The notes: generated from the letters alone by a model not told the origin. A DNA stretch of 64,000 nt from Bacillus sp. FJAT-44742 (GCF_002797315.1 NZ_KZ454936.1:1425133-1489132), one strand, 5' to 3'; shown: positions 27,163 through 36,013, counted from the first letter of the stretch. Numbers and translations are program-made.

Positions 27163-27933
27163 ACAAGTTAGACTCCCGCATAGACCCGATTCGCCTTAAC
27201 GTTAGGCTAAATGAAATGAAAGTCTACAGGTCACTAGTAACCGAATAAAACAAACCAAGAAGCGTTTCTTTACGTAGTAACATTCAACTTACGTGAAAGG
27301 ACGCTTCTTTTTTTCTGTTGGCAACTAAACAGCAAGGAAAGTTAAGAAATTGCTTACCGCTGGAATGTACCGTAAACCGATAACTACGGGAACACAGTGC
27401 CAGGGGAAGTTATGAGAATTAATCTGTACCATTAAACCCTGAATAAGATTAATTTTGATAACTTCCTTCCTGATAACTTACCTAGCGTTACAGATGAATA
27501 CTTTGAACACCTGGCTTTTGAAAGCTAAAGGTGATGACATATTAGTGTAGAGGACTTGCCGTTTGTGTCTTTTAGGTGTGAGATGGCAACTAATCTTATA
27601 ACAAAAGAAAAGGCGAGGGGCAGCAGTTACTATAGTAATCTGCCTAATCTATGTCGTCCCCGCCAGTATTGTATTTCTTATATAATCACTCAAACAACAT
27701 TCTTGCACGTTGTCATCACATCGTGAAGGGATGTTGTTTTGCTTTTTAGGCCAGGGACAGGTGTGATTCTAGTTGAATATCTAGCAAGCAATAAAGCGGA
27801 AAACCAAAATCAGCGGCAAAGACCTTTTTTTATAAAAATGGATGATAGCTTAAAGCATGTCTAATGTTTCTTACATAGTATATCTAGTGAAAGAGGGCCC
27901 CTTTCTACGCTTTAGAGAAAGGAGGAGTCTAAC
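27163..27933. other. 771-base structured region without protein genes
   Basis: No convincing ORF. It holds four inverted repeats. 27257-27314 is AAGAAGCGTTTCTTTACGTA paired with TACGTGAAAGGACGCTTCTT plus a T-run, probably the tRNA terminator. 27405-27466 pairs GGAAGTTAT...AATTAATCT with AGATTAATT...ATAACTTCC. 27613-27665 pairs GGCGAGGGGC with GTCCCCGCC. 27690-27743 pairs CAAACAACAT with ATGTTGTTTTG and is terminator-like. These may be relics of mobile elements or small RNAs. Confidence 0.6.
27257..27314 (+). terminator. Long hairpin terminator downstream of tRNA-Arg
   Basis: A ~19-bp imperfect stem, AAGAAGCG...TTTACGTA with TACGTGAAAGG...CGCTTCTT, is followed by TTTTTTTC. Confidence 0.75.
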
Positions 27934-28074
27934 ATGGTTAATGTAGTTACCATCGTATTAGTATTACTTCTATTGCTTGCACTGCTAGTAGCAGTCCTGC
28001 TAGGAACAGAGAACCAGCAGCAAATTATTATAGATGCAATCGTTGCTCTGTTAAGTAATAACAATAACGGATAG
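27934..28074 (+). CDS. Small membrane protein (46 aa)
   Basis: ATG preceded by AAAGGAGGAG. The protein reads MVNVVTIVLVLLLLLALLVA, one long hydrophobic span, then a helix and an SNNNNG end. I do not recognise a family. The Asn-run C-terminus recurs in the next gene and in the double kinase protein, both possibly spore-coat proteins. A terminator follows. Confidence 0.75.
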   Translation: MVNVVTIVLVLLLLLALLVAVLLGTENQQQIIIDAIVALLSNNNNG

Positions 28075-28112
28075 TGACTGATAAGCTCAAGGAAATAACC
28101 TCTTTTATGCTC

Positions 28113-28146
28113 ACCCATAGAGAAACAGTGTCTATGGGTTTTTTTA
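28113..28146 (+). terminator. Terminator after the 46-aa membrane protein
   Basis: ACCCATAGA and TCTATGGGT form a 9-bp stem followed by TTTTTT. Confidence 0.9.
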
Positions 28147-28260
28147 TTTCCGGCATATTTTTCTCAGATCCTAAGATAGTGACCTATTACCTGAAAGGGA
28201 CAGTTACATATAATAGGTAGCGACATGTTTAGTGAAATACGAAAGGAGTGTAGGCAGCAA

Positions 28261-28839
28261 ATGGATGAAAAGGAACTTCTTAAAAAAGCGGAGAATCTTG
28301 TAAAAGACAAGGAAAACCTTGATATGAACGAGCTTATTGGGCTTTCCTACTCATTGTTTAATGAACTGAATAACTCAAGTAGCAGTGAAAATAAAGAAAA
28401 TAATCAAATTGGCAGTGAAAATAAAGAAAGTAAACAAAAGAAAGGGGGAAAAAAGAAAAAGAAGAAATCAGGGGGGAAAAACAAAAAATCAAAAAAGGAA
28501 GAGACTATTGTAAATCAAACGAATGCCCATGAGCTGGCACAACCAAGAAAAGAAAGCAGTGTCAGCCCCACAAAAGCAGCAAATGCAGGCAGTGGGGAAG
28601 GTGACAGAAGAGACCGGACCCTCAAATTATTAACGATTGCAAGCCTTTTTAACGGAGGAAATCAATCTCTATCCAAGCTGCCCTCCGGGATGAATTTGAA
28701 TTTGATGGATACAATCAGTAAGACAGGTGTAAATGTAAGCAATTTATCACCAGAGCAAATCAAAACCTTTCTAAATGGAGCCGCAACGTTTATAAGTAAC
28801 AATGTACAAAGCCAATCTAAAAACAATAATAATGAGTAG
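28261..28839 (+). CDS. Lys-rich low-complexity protein, possible spore coat protein
   Basis: 192 residues from the ATG at 28261 (AAAGGAG 12 nt upstream); an in-frame ATG at 28225 is possible. After a helical N-terminus (MDEKELLKKAENLVKDKENL), residues ~55-90 are nearly all Lys, Gly, Ser and Asn (KQKKGGKKKKKKSGGKNKKS). A folded C-terminal part follows (LKLLTIASLFNGGN, LSPEQIKTFLNGAATFISNN), ending in KNNNNE. I do not recognise a family. Composition and neighbours suggest a coat protein. Confidence 0.7.
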   Translation: MDEKELLKKAENLVKDKENLDMNELIGLSYSLFNELNNSSSSENKENNQIGSENKESKQKKGGKKKKKKSGGKNKKSKKEETIVNQTNAHELAQPRKESSVSPTKAANAGSGEGDRRDRTLKLLTIASLFNGGNQSLSKLPSGMNLNLMDTISKTGVNVSNLSPEQIKTFLNGAATFISNNVQSQSKNNNNE

Positions 28840-28843
28840 CGAA

Positions 28844-28872
28844 AAAGGCAGCAGAAGGAGACTGCTGCCTTT
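28844..28872. terminator. Bidirectional terminator
   Basis: AAAGGCAGCAG and CTGCTGCCTTT form an 11-bp stem between convergent genes. Confidence 0.88.
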
Positions 28873-29680
28873 ACTTCTTCACTTTTACTAATTGATACCC
28901 TTCTTTTTCACGGATGTATTCCATGCTTTTTTTGTATGAGCTGAAGGTCTTCACATCTGTATGAATACCGTTATTGGCAAAGTCTTTGGCTACATCGACT
29001 GGAAATCCTGCAAAGATGGGGGTTGCCCCAATAAGCCGGAGAGCTGAAGCGATATGGGAAAAATAAAATGCAACTTTTTCGTCTATGTTTTTACTTACAC
29101 CTGTAAAGTCAAATATAATAAACTGACTGCGATGTTTTACACAGTTTAAAAGAATCTTCTCTCTCATCGTCTCGAACCTGTGCTCGCATAAAGTGCCGGT
29201 TAGAGGAACAAGGAGGGTCGACTCAACCTCGGTGTTAATAATAGGAGCTGACAGCTCTTCTATCATTTCCTGGCCTGCCTTCACTTCCCGTTCATATTCG
29301 GTCACATCTTTCCATGTGAGGATAAACCCTTTGACTTCTCCATTACGTCCTTTCAAGTGGTCTACCACAATGCTTGCTTCAAAACGATTAAATAATGAGA
29401 TACCTGCTTTGTGGGGAAACTCTCCCTTTTCTAAAATGTCTCTTTGTTTCTCGCCATGAAAAGTGGAAATGTTTATTCCTATAAATTGTTCCGGGTCATT
29501 TATATTAACAAATGGACCGATATCTCTCATTAATTCTTTGGCAGCTTCATTCATCCAGATAAGTTTATAGGAAGTGTCAGCGATTAAAATGTTTTCACCG
29601 ACTGTATTCAATACTTGATATATATCTAAATCCTCAAAAAGTGAAGATGATTTGCCCATGTTTTCTTGTCCACTCCTCAT
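28871..29680 (-). CDS. PAS-STAS sensor protein (RsbR-like)
   Basis: 269 residues. The N-terminal PAS domain (~18-130) has ILIADTSYKLIWMNEAAKEL and GFILTWKDVTEYEREVKAGQ. A short coiled helix leads to a STAS domain (~150-260) with APIINTEVESTLLVPLTG and FIIFDFTGVSKNIDEKVAFY. This arrangement is that of stressosome RsbR paralogues, which signal to SigB, but with PAS in place of the N-terminal globin-like domain. The usual phosphorylation Thr site near FDFTGV is present. There is no partner RsbS/T gene here. Confidence 0.82.
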   Translation of the reverse strand: MRSGQENMGKSSSLFEDLDIYQVLNTVGENILIADTSYKLIWMNEAAKELMRDIGPFVNINDPEQFIGINISTFHGEKQRDILEKGEFPHKAGISLFNRFEASIVVDHLKGRNGEVKGFILTWKDVTEYEREVKAGQEMIEELSAPIINTEVESTLLVPLTGTLCEHRFETMREKILLNCVKHRSQFIIFDFTGVSKNIDEKVAFYFSHIASALRLIGATPIFAGFPVDVAKDFANNGIHTDVKTFSSYKKSMEYIREKEGYQLVKVKK

Positions 29681-29825
29681 TATTTTGTTTCATTTATGAT
29701 AAAAAATATTTTATTTTAACCATTATAGCAAGAATCCAAACAGTTATCTCTTATATAATAACAGAAGAATAATAGATTGCATTCTAGCTGAGAAAAAAAT
29801 TCTGCAGCTGTATAGTGCACAGAGA

Positions 29826-29859
29826 AAAACCCTTAAGGCTTTCACCTTAAGGGTTTTTC
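29826..29859. terminator. Bidirectional terminator
   Basis: AAACCCTTAAGG and CCTTAAGGGTTT form a 12-bp stem with T-runs on both strands. Confidence 0.9.
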
Positions 29860-29863
29860 CTTC

Positions 29864-31405
29864 CTATTCAAGGTTAACACGTGATAAAGGTTCAGATGCC
29901 GGCCCTTCAATGACCTCCCCGGAAACAGAAAATCTTGAACCGTGACAGGGACAATCCCAGCTTCTTTCACCATTATTCCATTCAAGCTCGCATTTCATAT
30001 GTGTACATGTCGTATCAACTAATAGGAGTTCTCCTTTTTCGTTTCTGTATGCTCCTGTACGTTTTCCCTTTATATTAACGACGGCGCCTTCATCCTTTTT
30101 AAGTTCATCAAGTTTAATGCTTCCTCTTTCGAGATGAGATTTCACAAATTGGGAAGCTACATCAACGTTTTCTTTAATAAAACTTTTTCCGTCTTTCAGC
30201 TCTAAATGAGAACGGGTAGGGGCAAACAAGTCAGCAAAACGATTTGGTTTATCTGTAATCAGGTCTGTTAATAACAAGCCGGCAGCCATGCTGTTGGTCA
30301 TTCCCCATTTTTTAAAGCCGGTTGCGACAAATATATTGGGTTTTCCTGAAACAGCCTGGCCGATATAAGGCACTTCATCTAGGGTAGTTAAATCCTGAGC
30401 TGACCAGCGGTAGGGTACAGACTGTACTCCAAAATGCCTGTCAGCAAACGCTTTAATGTTATTAAAGTGTTGCAAAGTATCTTCGCTTTTCCCGGTTTTA
30501 TGGTTTTCCCCTCCAAATATAGCCAGCTTTTCTCCATTAATCTCAGTGTGCCTTAAGGAAAAACCGGGTTCATCTACACCTAAATACATTCCTTCAGGGA
30601 CTTCTTTTTCTGTCTTTACTGCCATAGCGTAAGATCTTTCCGGATGAAGCCTTGAGAAATAAAAACCTGTCGTGTCGTCAAAAGGGAAATGAGAAGCCAT
30701 GACTGCCTTGTCGCAAGTAACGCTATAATTGTTTCTGGTTTCTACTTTTATAGAATCATCATTTCCTTTGAGGTTGACAGCCGTCGTATTTTCGCAAATG
30801 AGTCCCCCGTTTTTAATGATTTCAGCAATGAGTGTCTGTAAAAACTTCACTGGGTGGAAGTGGGCTTGATCAGGCATTTTTAGTACAGCCTTCGTATCAA
30901 ATGGAAGAGGTGAATCATAAATAAGCTCCCCTGGAATATCCAACTGCTCGTAAGCTTTTTTCTCTATTTCAAGCTGCCGTTTTCCATCATCAGTGCCAGC
31001 GTGAAGGTACGCGTCTTGATTCTTATAGTCACAATCGATCTCATGTTCAGAAATAAGAGACTTTATTGTGTTCATGGCCTCAACCTGAGCTTTGTAATAA
31101 AGCCTTGCTGTATCCTCCCCTTCATTTTTTATTAATTTATCATACATTACGCTATGTTGAGCGGTTACCTTGGCTGTAGTGTGTCCAGTCGTTCCGTTTA
31201 AGAGGACATCTCCTTCCAGCAGGGCAACCTTCACACCTTCTTTCGTTAAAAAGTATGTCGTTAGAATGCCAGCCATACCCCCGCCAATTACAGCTGTCTC
31301 TACTTGAATATCCTCTTGTAACGAAGGGAATTCCCTTGTTGCCTCGTGTTCTCTCCAATAAGAGGAAGAGTAATTTGGTATGTTGTTGTCTTGTTCTGAT
31401 TTCAT
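29864..31405 (-). CDS. yhfW: FAD-dependent oxidoreductase with C-terminal Rieske domain (YhfW-like)
   Basis: 513 residues, the length of B. subtilis YhfW. The N-terminal FAD-binding motif is AVIGGGMAGILTTYFLTKEG (DadA/glycine-oxidase fold), and VATGFKKWGMTNSMAAGLL occurs late in this domain. The C-terminal ~80 residues are a Rieske 2Fe-2S domain: CTHMKCELEW and CPCHGSRFS supply two Cys and two His. Substrate and electron partner are unknown for the family. AAAGGAGGAATT precedes the ATG. Confidence 0.9.
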   Translation of the reverse strand: MKSEQDNNIPNYSSSYWREHEATREFPSLQEDIQVETAVIGGGMAGILTTYFLTKEGVKVALLEGDVLLNGTTGHTTAKVTAQHSVMYDKLIKNEGEDTARLYYKAQVEAMNTIKSLISEHEIDCDYKNQDAYLHAGTDDGKRQLEIEKKAYEQLDIPGELIYDSPLPFDTKAVLKMPDQAHFHPVKFLQTLIAEIIKNGGLICENTTAVNLKGNDDSIKVETRNNYSVTCDKAVMASHFPFDDTTGFYFSRLHPERSYAMAVKTEKEVPEGMYLGVDEPGFSLRHTEINGEKLAIFGGENHKTGKSEDTLQHFNNIKAFADRHFGVQSVPYRWSAQDLTTLDEVPYIGQAVSGKPNIFVATGFKKWGMTNSMAAGLLLTDLITDKPNRFADLFAPTRSHLELKDGKSFIKENVDVASQFVKSHLERGSIKLDELKKDEGAVVNIKGKRTGAYRNEKGELLLVDTTCTHMKCELEWNNGERSWDCPCHGSRFSVSGEVIEGPASEPLSRVNLE

Positions 31406-31625
31406 TTTAAATTCCTCCTTTCAGCTAATGCTCTATACCCTTGCTACTATTTGTTAATTCATATCTTCTGCTGTTTACTTGAAAATAAACATAAAAAGTA
31501 ACCAAATTGAAGGGAACCCAACATTGCAATATCATGGAAAAGGAAGAAGTGTTAGTTTTGCTTCTTTTTTTGTTGGAAGTCATAATAGTGTACAAGATTG
31601 ATCTTGTAAAAGGAGGGGACAAGCA

Positions 31626-31742
31626 ATGAGAAAGATGAAACCAGCTGTTATTTTGTTGTCTTTTTTGACCGCTTATTTTACCTTTCCTAAGGCAGCTACA
31701 GCTGATTTAAAAATGCAGAAAGAGAAAGGATGTTACAAGTAA
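31626..31742 (+). CDS. Short secreted peptide (38 aa)
   Basis: ATG preceded by AAAAGGAGGGG. The peptide is nearly all signal sequence (MRKMKPAVILLSFLTAYFTF), then FPKAATA as a likely cleavage site and a 15-residue tail ending KGCYK. I do not recognise a family. It overlaps nothing and adjoins the next small ORF directly. It may be a truncated remnant of a longer secreted protein. Confidence 0.55.
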   Translation: MRKMKPAVILLSFLTAYFTFPKAATADLKMQKEKGCYK

Positions 31743-31910
31743 ATGGATAGATCCTCCATAAAGTACTTAACACCGAGGGAGAAAGCAACCATTCAAGATC
31801 TGAACAGAAAACTTCAAAATGCTTCTTCAGGAGAAGAAAAAGAAGAATTTGAATTTCTTATTGCAGCAATCATGAAAGCTGGCCTTGATCGAATGAAGGA
31901 AGATAAGTAA
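31743..31910 (+). CDS. Small hypothetical protein (55 aa)
   Basis: Starts at the base after the preceding stop, with AGAAAGGATG upstream. The protein (MDRSSIKYLTPREKATIQDL at the start) is helical and charged, with LIAAIMKAGLDRMKEDK at the end. I do not recognise a family. Adjacent starts and stops suggest co-translation with the 38-aa peptide. Confidence 0.6.
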   Translation: MDRSSIKYLTPREKATIQDLNRKLQNASSGEEKEEFEFLIAAIMKAGLDRMKEDK

Positions 31911-32030
31911 AGAGTCTTGTACTATTTCGAATTCTTGAAGTATATTACATTTTCCTAACAAAATGCCTCTATGGCGCCTCCTGTTGAATTTTCTTGCTAA
32001 GCTTAATAGTATAGATAGGAGGAAGGATAT

Positions 32031-32264
32031 ATGAGTGCATATTTAATTGATCCTGTACATAAAGAAGTTCATCACACTTCTTTTATAGGTGATCAATGTA
32101 AAATTCTCCAAATATCGTTAGAAAAAAGAGTGAAGGAATACTCCAGCGAAGTGGTGGAGTCACTTTGCGAAAATAATGGATTCAAAAGATGCACCTGCTG
32201 TGAAGGACTCAAAATCAAACAACCAGTATCCTTTGCTAGTGTTAAAGGAGAAATACCTTCTTAA
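32031..32264 (+). CDS. Small hypothetical protein (77 aa)
   Basis: ATG after GATAGGAGGAAGG. Reads MSAYLIDPVHKEVHHTSFIG and contains GFKRCTCCEGLKI, a CxCC cluster that could bind metal. I do not recognise a family. It has its own ribosome binding site and stands alone before a terminator. Confidence 0.6.
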   Translation: MSAYLIDPVHKEVHHTSFIGDQCKILQISLEKRVKEYSSEVVESLCENNGFKRCTCCEGLKIKQPVSFASVKGEIPS

Positions 32265-32317
32265 GGAAGGCATATATGAAAAAAGACAGCTGCTCATAAG
32301 GAATGGCAGCCGCCATA

Positions 32318-32357
32318 AGAGTGTGAGTCCGGGGATTGATCGGATTCATGCTCTTTA
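32318..32357 (+). terminator. Terminator after the 77-aa gene
   Basis: AAGAGTGTGAGTCCG and CGGATTCATGCTCTT pair with G-U steps and are followed by TATTTTT. Confidence 0.75.
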
Positions 32358-32479
32358 TTTTTGCCTTACCTTCTACATCATGGTTGTTAAAAAAGACTCA
32401 TTTTTTCTTTTATAAAAGGAAATAACGTTTTTTCCTGTAACTGTATTATGTATGGAAAGATTATCACCTACATTTATGA

Positions 32480-33445
32480 ATGGGGGAGATTGTTATTAAA
32501 AAAGAAGTTCGATTAATACCTTATCGTGTTGAAAAGGTAATGGAAAAAGCAGATGAGAAGATACCTAAAGGGATAGAAATGATCCAGGCACCAAAGCTGT
32601 GGGAAAAAGGATACAAGGGAAAAGGGTGCGTGATAGCCGTGCTCGATACCGGCTGCCAGCCAGACCACCCCGACCTTAAAGGAAGGATCGTTGGCGGAAA
32701 AAATTTCACAGAGGATTATGGAGGAAGTACGGATAATTTCTCAGATAATCAAGCACATGGAACTCATGTAGCGGGAACAATAGCAGCCTCCTTAGATAAC
32801 CAGGGGGTGGTGGGAGCTGCGCCTGAAGTGTCGCTATTAATTCTTAAAGTATTGTCCGGCGAAGGATACGGTTCTTATCAAAGTATTATTGACGCCATCC
32901 ATTATGCTATCGACTGGAGAGGGGAAAATGGTGAAAGAGTAAGAGTCATCTCTATGTCCTTAGGAGGTCCAGATGACATTCCAAGCATGCATGAAGCTAT
33001 TAAAAGAGCTATAGAGCATAATATTCTTGTCGTATCAGCAGCGGGGAATGAAGGTGACACTAATGAAGAAACAACAGAAATTGCTTATCCGGGATACTAC
33101 AAAGAAGTAGTCCAGGTAGGAGCGGTTGATAGTAAAGGAAACCTCGCTCCTTTTACAAATTTCAATGATGAAATTGATTTGGTTGCTCCAGGGGTGGATG
33201 TATTGTCGACGTATCCAGGCAGCTCGTATGCCAGGTTATCAGGCACCTCTATGGCCACACCTCACGTTTCAGGAGCCGCTGCCTTGCTCATCAGCCAATG
33301 TGAAGACGCATTCCGGAGAGAATTAACAGAAGCGGAGATTTTTGCCCAATTAATTAAGCGAACCGTTTCCCTTGGAAACAGTCCGGTTATGGAAGGAAAC
33401 GGATTACTGATTTTAGACAAAGATGAACGGTTTTTCACTACATGA
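32480..33445 (+). CDS. isp: Intracellular serine protease (IspA family)
   Basis: 321 residues without signal peptide. The inhibitory N-terminal LIPYRV motif of intracellular subtilisins is at residues 12-17. Triad: Asp56 (AVLDTGCQ), His93 (AHGTHVAG), Ser257 (SGTSMATP). It degrades cytoplasmic proteins in late growth. The ATG at 32480 has no ribosome binding site upstream. GGGGGAG lies inside the frame, 6 nt before an in-frame ATT at 32495, so a non-AUG start is possible. A terminator (AACCCTGCAGC...GCTGGAGGGTTTTT) follows. Confidence 0.92.
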   Translation: MGEIVIKKEVRLIPYRVEKVMEKADEKIPKGIEMIQAPKLWEKGYKGKGCVIAVLDTGCQPDHPDLKGRIVGGKNFTEDYGGSTDNFSDNQAHGTHVAGTIAASLDNQGVVGAAPEVSLLILKVLSGEGYGSYQSIIDAIHYAIDWRGENGERVRVISMSLGGPDDIPSMHEAIKRAIEHNILVVSAAGNEGDTNEETTEIAYPGYYKEVVQVGAVDSKGNLAPFTNFNDEIDLVAPGVDVLSTYPGSSYARLSGTSMATPHVSGAAALLISQCEDAFRRELTEAEIFAQLIKRTVSLGNSPVMEGNGLLILDKDERFFTT

Positions 33446-33465
33446 CATATGGTTTATGAACTTCA

Positions 33466-33512
33466 ACCCTGCAGCATTGTAAAGATCCCTACAAAGCTGG
33501 AGGGTTTTTCAT
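33466..33512 (+). terminator. Terminator of the intracellular protease
   Basis: AACCCTGCAGC pairs imperfectly with GCTGGAGGGTT, followed by TTTTC. Confidence 0.65.
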
Positions 33513-33575
33513 TTCTGCACAGATGATACAATAGAAGACGTTATACTCATATAAATCCAGGAGTCAGGAGGAGTT

Positions 33576-34247
33576 GTGGTGAAAGGAACAAAAGCATTAC
33601 TTATCATTATAGGTGGCATTATTGTTTCAGTACTCATTTTCTTTTTTTTAATTCGTCCAGTGGAGCAATTACAACCACCTGTCTCCTCGAATGAAGAGAA
33701 TGGTTTTCTGCAGCAGGGTCCTGATTCAGTCAACGTCGATTTAGAAAACAGAGCAATAGAGCTTGCGTTTGAAGTGAATGAAGAAGATATAAATGCAGCG
33801 GCACAGGAAAGTATTGAGGATGATCAGGATATCGAAGAATTAGAAATACAAGTTAACGAAGAAAGAGTAACTGTTTATGCAAACAGCTCATTGTTTCCAT
33901 TTATAGCAACTCAATACAGATTGTTCTTTATCCCGGGGATAGAAAACGGCCAGCTCATCTTAGCTTTAGAAGAAGCATACATGGGAAGGATTCCATTGCC
34001 GAACCAGTTTGTTCTTAATCAAATAGAAATGGAGGAAGATTATTTTTATCTGGACAGTGACAGAGAAAGAATTATATTGTTTCCGGATTTACCTGAGAAT
34101 GTAACCTTTTCTGCTGTTGAGCTTTCCCAAGGGGAAATAAAAACAGAGCTGGTTATCACTATTGAATCACTTTCAGATGCTATCCAGCTTATTGAAGAAA
34201 TTCTGCCGCAAGGAGTAGAAGAAGAGATCCTCAATCGTCTCTTTTAA
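33576..34247 (+). CDS. YpmS-like membrane-anchored protein (DUF2140)
   Basis: 223 residues with one N-terminal transmembrane helix (ALLIIIGGIIVSVLIFFFLI) and an extracytoplasmic beta-rich domain ending VEEEILNRLF. It matches the YpmS/DUF2140 family in length and layout (ELAFEVNEEDINAAAQE, PLPNQFVLNQ). Function unknown. GTG start after AGGAGG. Confidence 0.75.
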   Translation: MVKGTKALLIIIGGIIVSVLIFFFLIRPVEQLQPPVSSNEENGFLQQGPDSVNVDLENRAIELAFEVNEEDINAAAQESIEDDQDIEELEIQVNEERVTVYANSSLFPFIATQYRLFFIPGIENGQLILALEEAYMGRIPLPNQFVLNQIEMEEDYFYLDSDRERIILFPDLPENVTFSAVELSQGEIKTELVITIESLSDAIQLIEEILPQGVEEEILNRLF

Positions 34248-34265
34248 TAAATGTACTTTGGAATA

Positions 34266-34670
34266 TCACCATCCCAGTTGCAACCTTAGCACACAGCAGG
34301 GGTCAAAAAGGAGAAAAATAATACTAGTGGGAGTGAATTGAGTTTGTACCTCTCTCTTTACTCCTGTTTCTTTAATCAATTGATCAACGGTGTCCTGATC
34401 CCCTTTTTGTGCAGCATCTTTAAGTTGAAAAGCAAAATTTTCAGAAGATTGTATGGAGTGGAGCAGTGCTTTACTGTCGTCTAATAAAGCTTCCATTTCA
34501 AGAGCAGAGTTTAGAAAGTCTTTAATATCCACTGGAGGATACTGGCGATTCAAGACTGTGTATTCTGGAAAGCTTGGGTGAGTATCATAAAGTGATCTCC
34601 GTGGATGATTCGTCGGGTAAATATAATAGGGAGTAAAGACATTACCGAAATAGTAATAAAGATAACTCAT
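34266..34670 (-). CDS. Hypothetical protein (134 aa)
   Basis: ATG after AGGAGG. The N-terminus is Tyr/Pro-rich (MSYLYYYFGNVFTPYYIYPT) as in several spore coat-associated proteins. The middle is helical (DFLNSALEMEALLDDSKALL) and the end is TQFTPTSIIFLLFDPCCVL. The ending resembles YppG-like and similar small Bacillus spore proteins only in style; I do not claim a family. Confidence 0.65.
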   Translation of the reverse strand: MSYLYYYFGNVFTPYYIYPTNHPRRSLYDTHPSFPEYTVLNRQYPPVDIKDFLNSALEMEALLDDSKALLHSIQSSENFAFQLKDAAQKGDQDTVDQLIKETGVKREVQTQFTPTSIIFLLFDPCCVLRLQLGW

Positions 34671-34907
34671 TGATTATGTCCTCCTCAATGTATTGATCAT
34701 AGTAATGTATGAGATACAGACTTCAAAATGTGTATTATTTTTCTATGATTGGATAACAATGTGAAAAATGGCTAGTATAAAAAGTTCATATATGCTACAT
34801 TGTTCAAGTAATTAAAGTTCTGCTATACATAAAAAGTTTATTTTTTTTCTTTTTTCGGTATTTGTCGGTCTTTACGTAGAATCAAGTGATCATAAAGGAG
34901 AGGTATT

Positions 34908-35357
34908 ATGAACAAATTGTTAGCTGTCAGTTGTGGTGCAGGGGCTCTGGCTGTTGGCATAATTATGGTTATGTTCTTTAACGTTGCTCAAATAACAATG
35001 AATTTTGTAGACAATCACTCGATTGCAGGAGCGAAAGATCAATGGGAAAACATCGAAAGTCCTGACAACAGTTCTGATGGAACTTCTATCTGGAAAGATA
35101 CTCAAAGTCAATACAACAGCTGGAAGGATCTTAAAGACAGTAGCAGCTATATAAAAGAGGATGAAACCGAAATTATAGAAAAGCTTAAACTCGATTTAGA
35201 AAATAATATTTTGCTCCATGTCCCAAGTGATCATAAAGAACAAGTAGAGAAAGTGATTGACTCTGCTGAACAGGCTTTAGAGTCTCCTACGGAGGAACAC
35301 ATTGAGAAAACTTATTTCCACATATCTCAGCTCAAACAATCAATTGAACATTTATAA
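34908..35357 (+). CDS. Membrane-anchored hypothetical protein (149 aa)
   Basis: ATG after AAAGGAGAGG. One N-terminal transmembrane span (AGALAVGIIMVMFFNVAQIT) is followed by an acidic, Ser-rich extracytoplasmic part with a C-terminal helical segment (HKEQVEKVIDSAEQALESPT). I do not recognise a family. Its own terminator follows. Confidence 0.7.
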   Translation: MNKLLAVSCGAGALAVGIIMVMFFNVAQITMNFVDNHSIAGAKDQWENIESPDNSSDGTSIWKDTQSQYNSWKDLKDSSSYIKEDETEIIEKLKLDLENNILLHVPSDHKEQVEKVIDSAEQALESPTEEHIEKTYFHISQLKQSIEHL

Positions 35358-35360
35358 ATT

Positions 35361-35384
35361 AACCCGTCTCCGGCGGGTTTTTTG
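35361..35384 (+). terminator. Terminator of the 149-aa gene
   Basis: AACCCGTC and GGCGGGTT with a 3-nt loop, then TTTTTG. Confidence 0.85.
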
Positions 35385-35831
35385 TTTTTGTAGAGATAAA
35401 ATACAGAGCTAAGGTTTGCAGGCTCTGTTAAAGGTACGTGTTGATTTTTATCGGAAATGTAATGGTAAATATCTTATCAATACAACTTCATCGATAGGAA
35501 GAGCCAAGGAATACCGTTATGTGGGGTTTTTCCAAGTGGAATTTGTCCGTGGTATAGACAACACCCTTGGATGCGGATGAAGTGAACCACCAATGGATGA
35601 CTCACTTGTAATTTACGTGCAAAGCGAGCGTCTTTTAACGATAAATACACTTAAACAAAGACTCATTTTAAGTACAATCCAATCAATTTTACTGAAATAT
35701 CTAGAATAGCCAGGAAAATATCCAAAGATGTCCACGATACTCTGTACCTTTATAAACAAAGTGTATTAGTACGCAGAGCCAGGGAATAAATAAAAGGGAT
35801 AACGGATGATATACAAAAAGGAGGAAATACA
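35385..35831. other. 447-base gap containing a degenerate repeat
   Basis: No gene seen. GCAAAGCGAGCGTCTTTTAA at 35622-35641 matches the end of the repeat at 12330-12510, and GTTGATTTTTATCG resembles its other end. The rest shows no clear signal beyond the ribosome binding site of the next small ORF. Confidence 0.5.
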
Positions 35832-35978
35832 ATGTCATTTGACTATGCGGAACTTGATGATCATCAAAAAATGCAAATTCAAACCCTTGAAGAGCAGCTG
35901 GGGTGTGTACTCATTGCTTTTGATGATAAATATAAAGCGCAGATTGAAAAAAGTGAGTCTGAGGATATAAAAAACTGA
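35832..35978 (+). CDS. Small hypothetical protein (48 aa)
   Basis: ATG after AAAAAGGAGG. Reads MSFDYAELDDHQKMQIQTLE with an amphipathic helix and EQLGCVLIAFDDKYKAQ. Well-formed, short, with its own terminator. I do not recognise a named family. Confidence 0.7.
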   Translation: MSFDYAELDDHQKMQIQTLEEQLGCVLIAFDDKYKAQIEKSESEDIKN

Positions 35979-36013
35979 CTGACCTAGGGGCTGGTACGCT
36001 CCTAGGTCAGTCA
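35976..36013. terminator. Bidirectional terminator
   Basis: TGACTGACCTAGG and CCTAGGTCAGTCA form a perfect 13-bp stem between convergent genes. It overlaps both stops. Confidence 0.85.
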
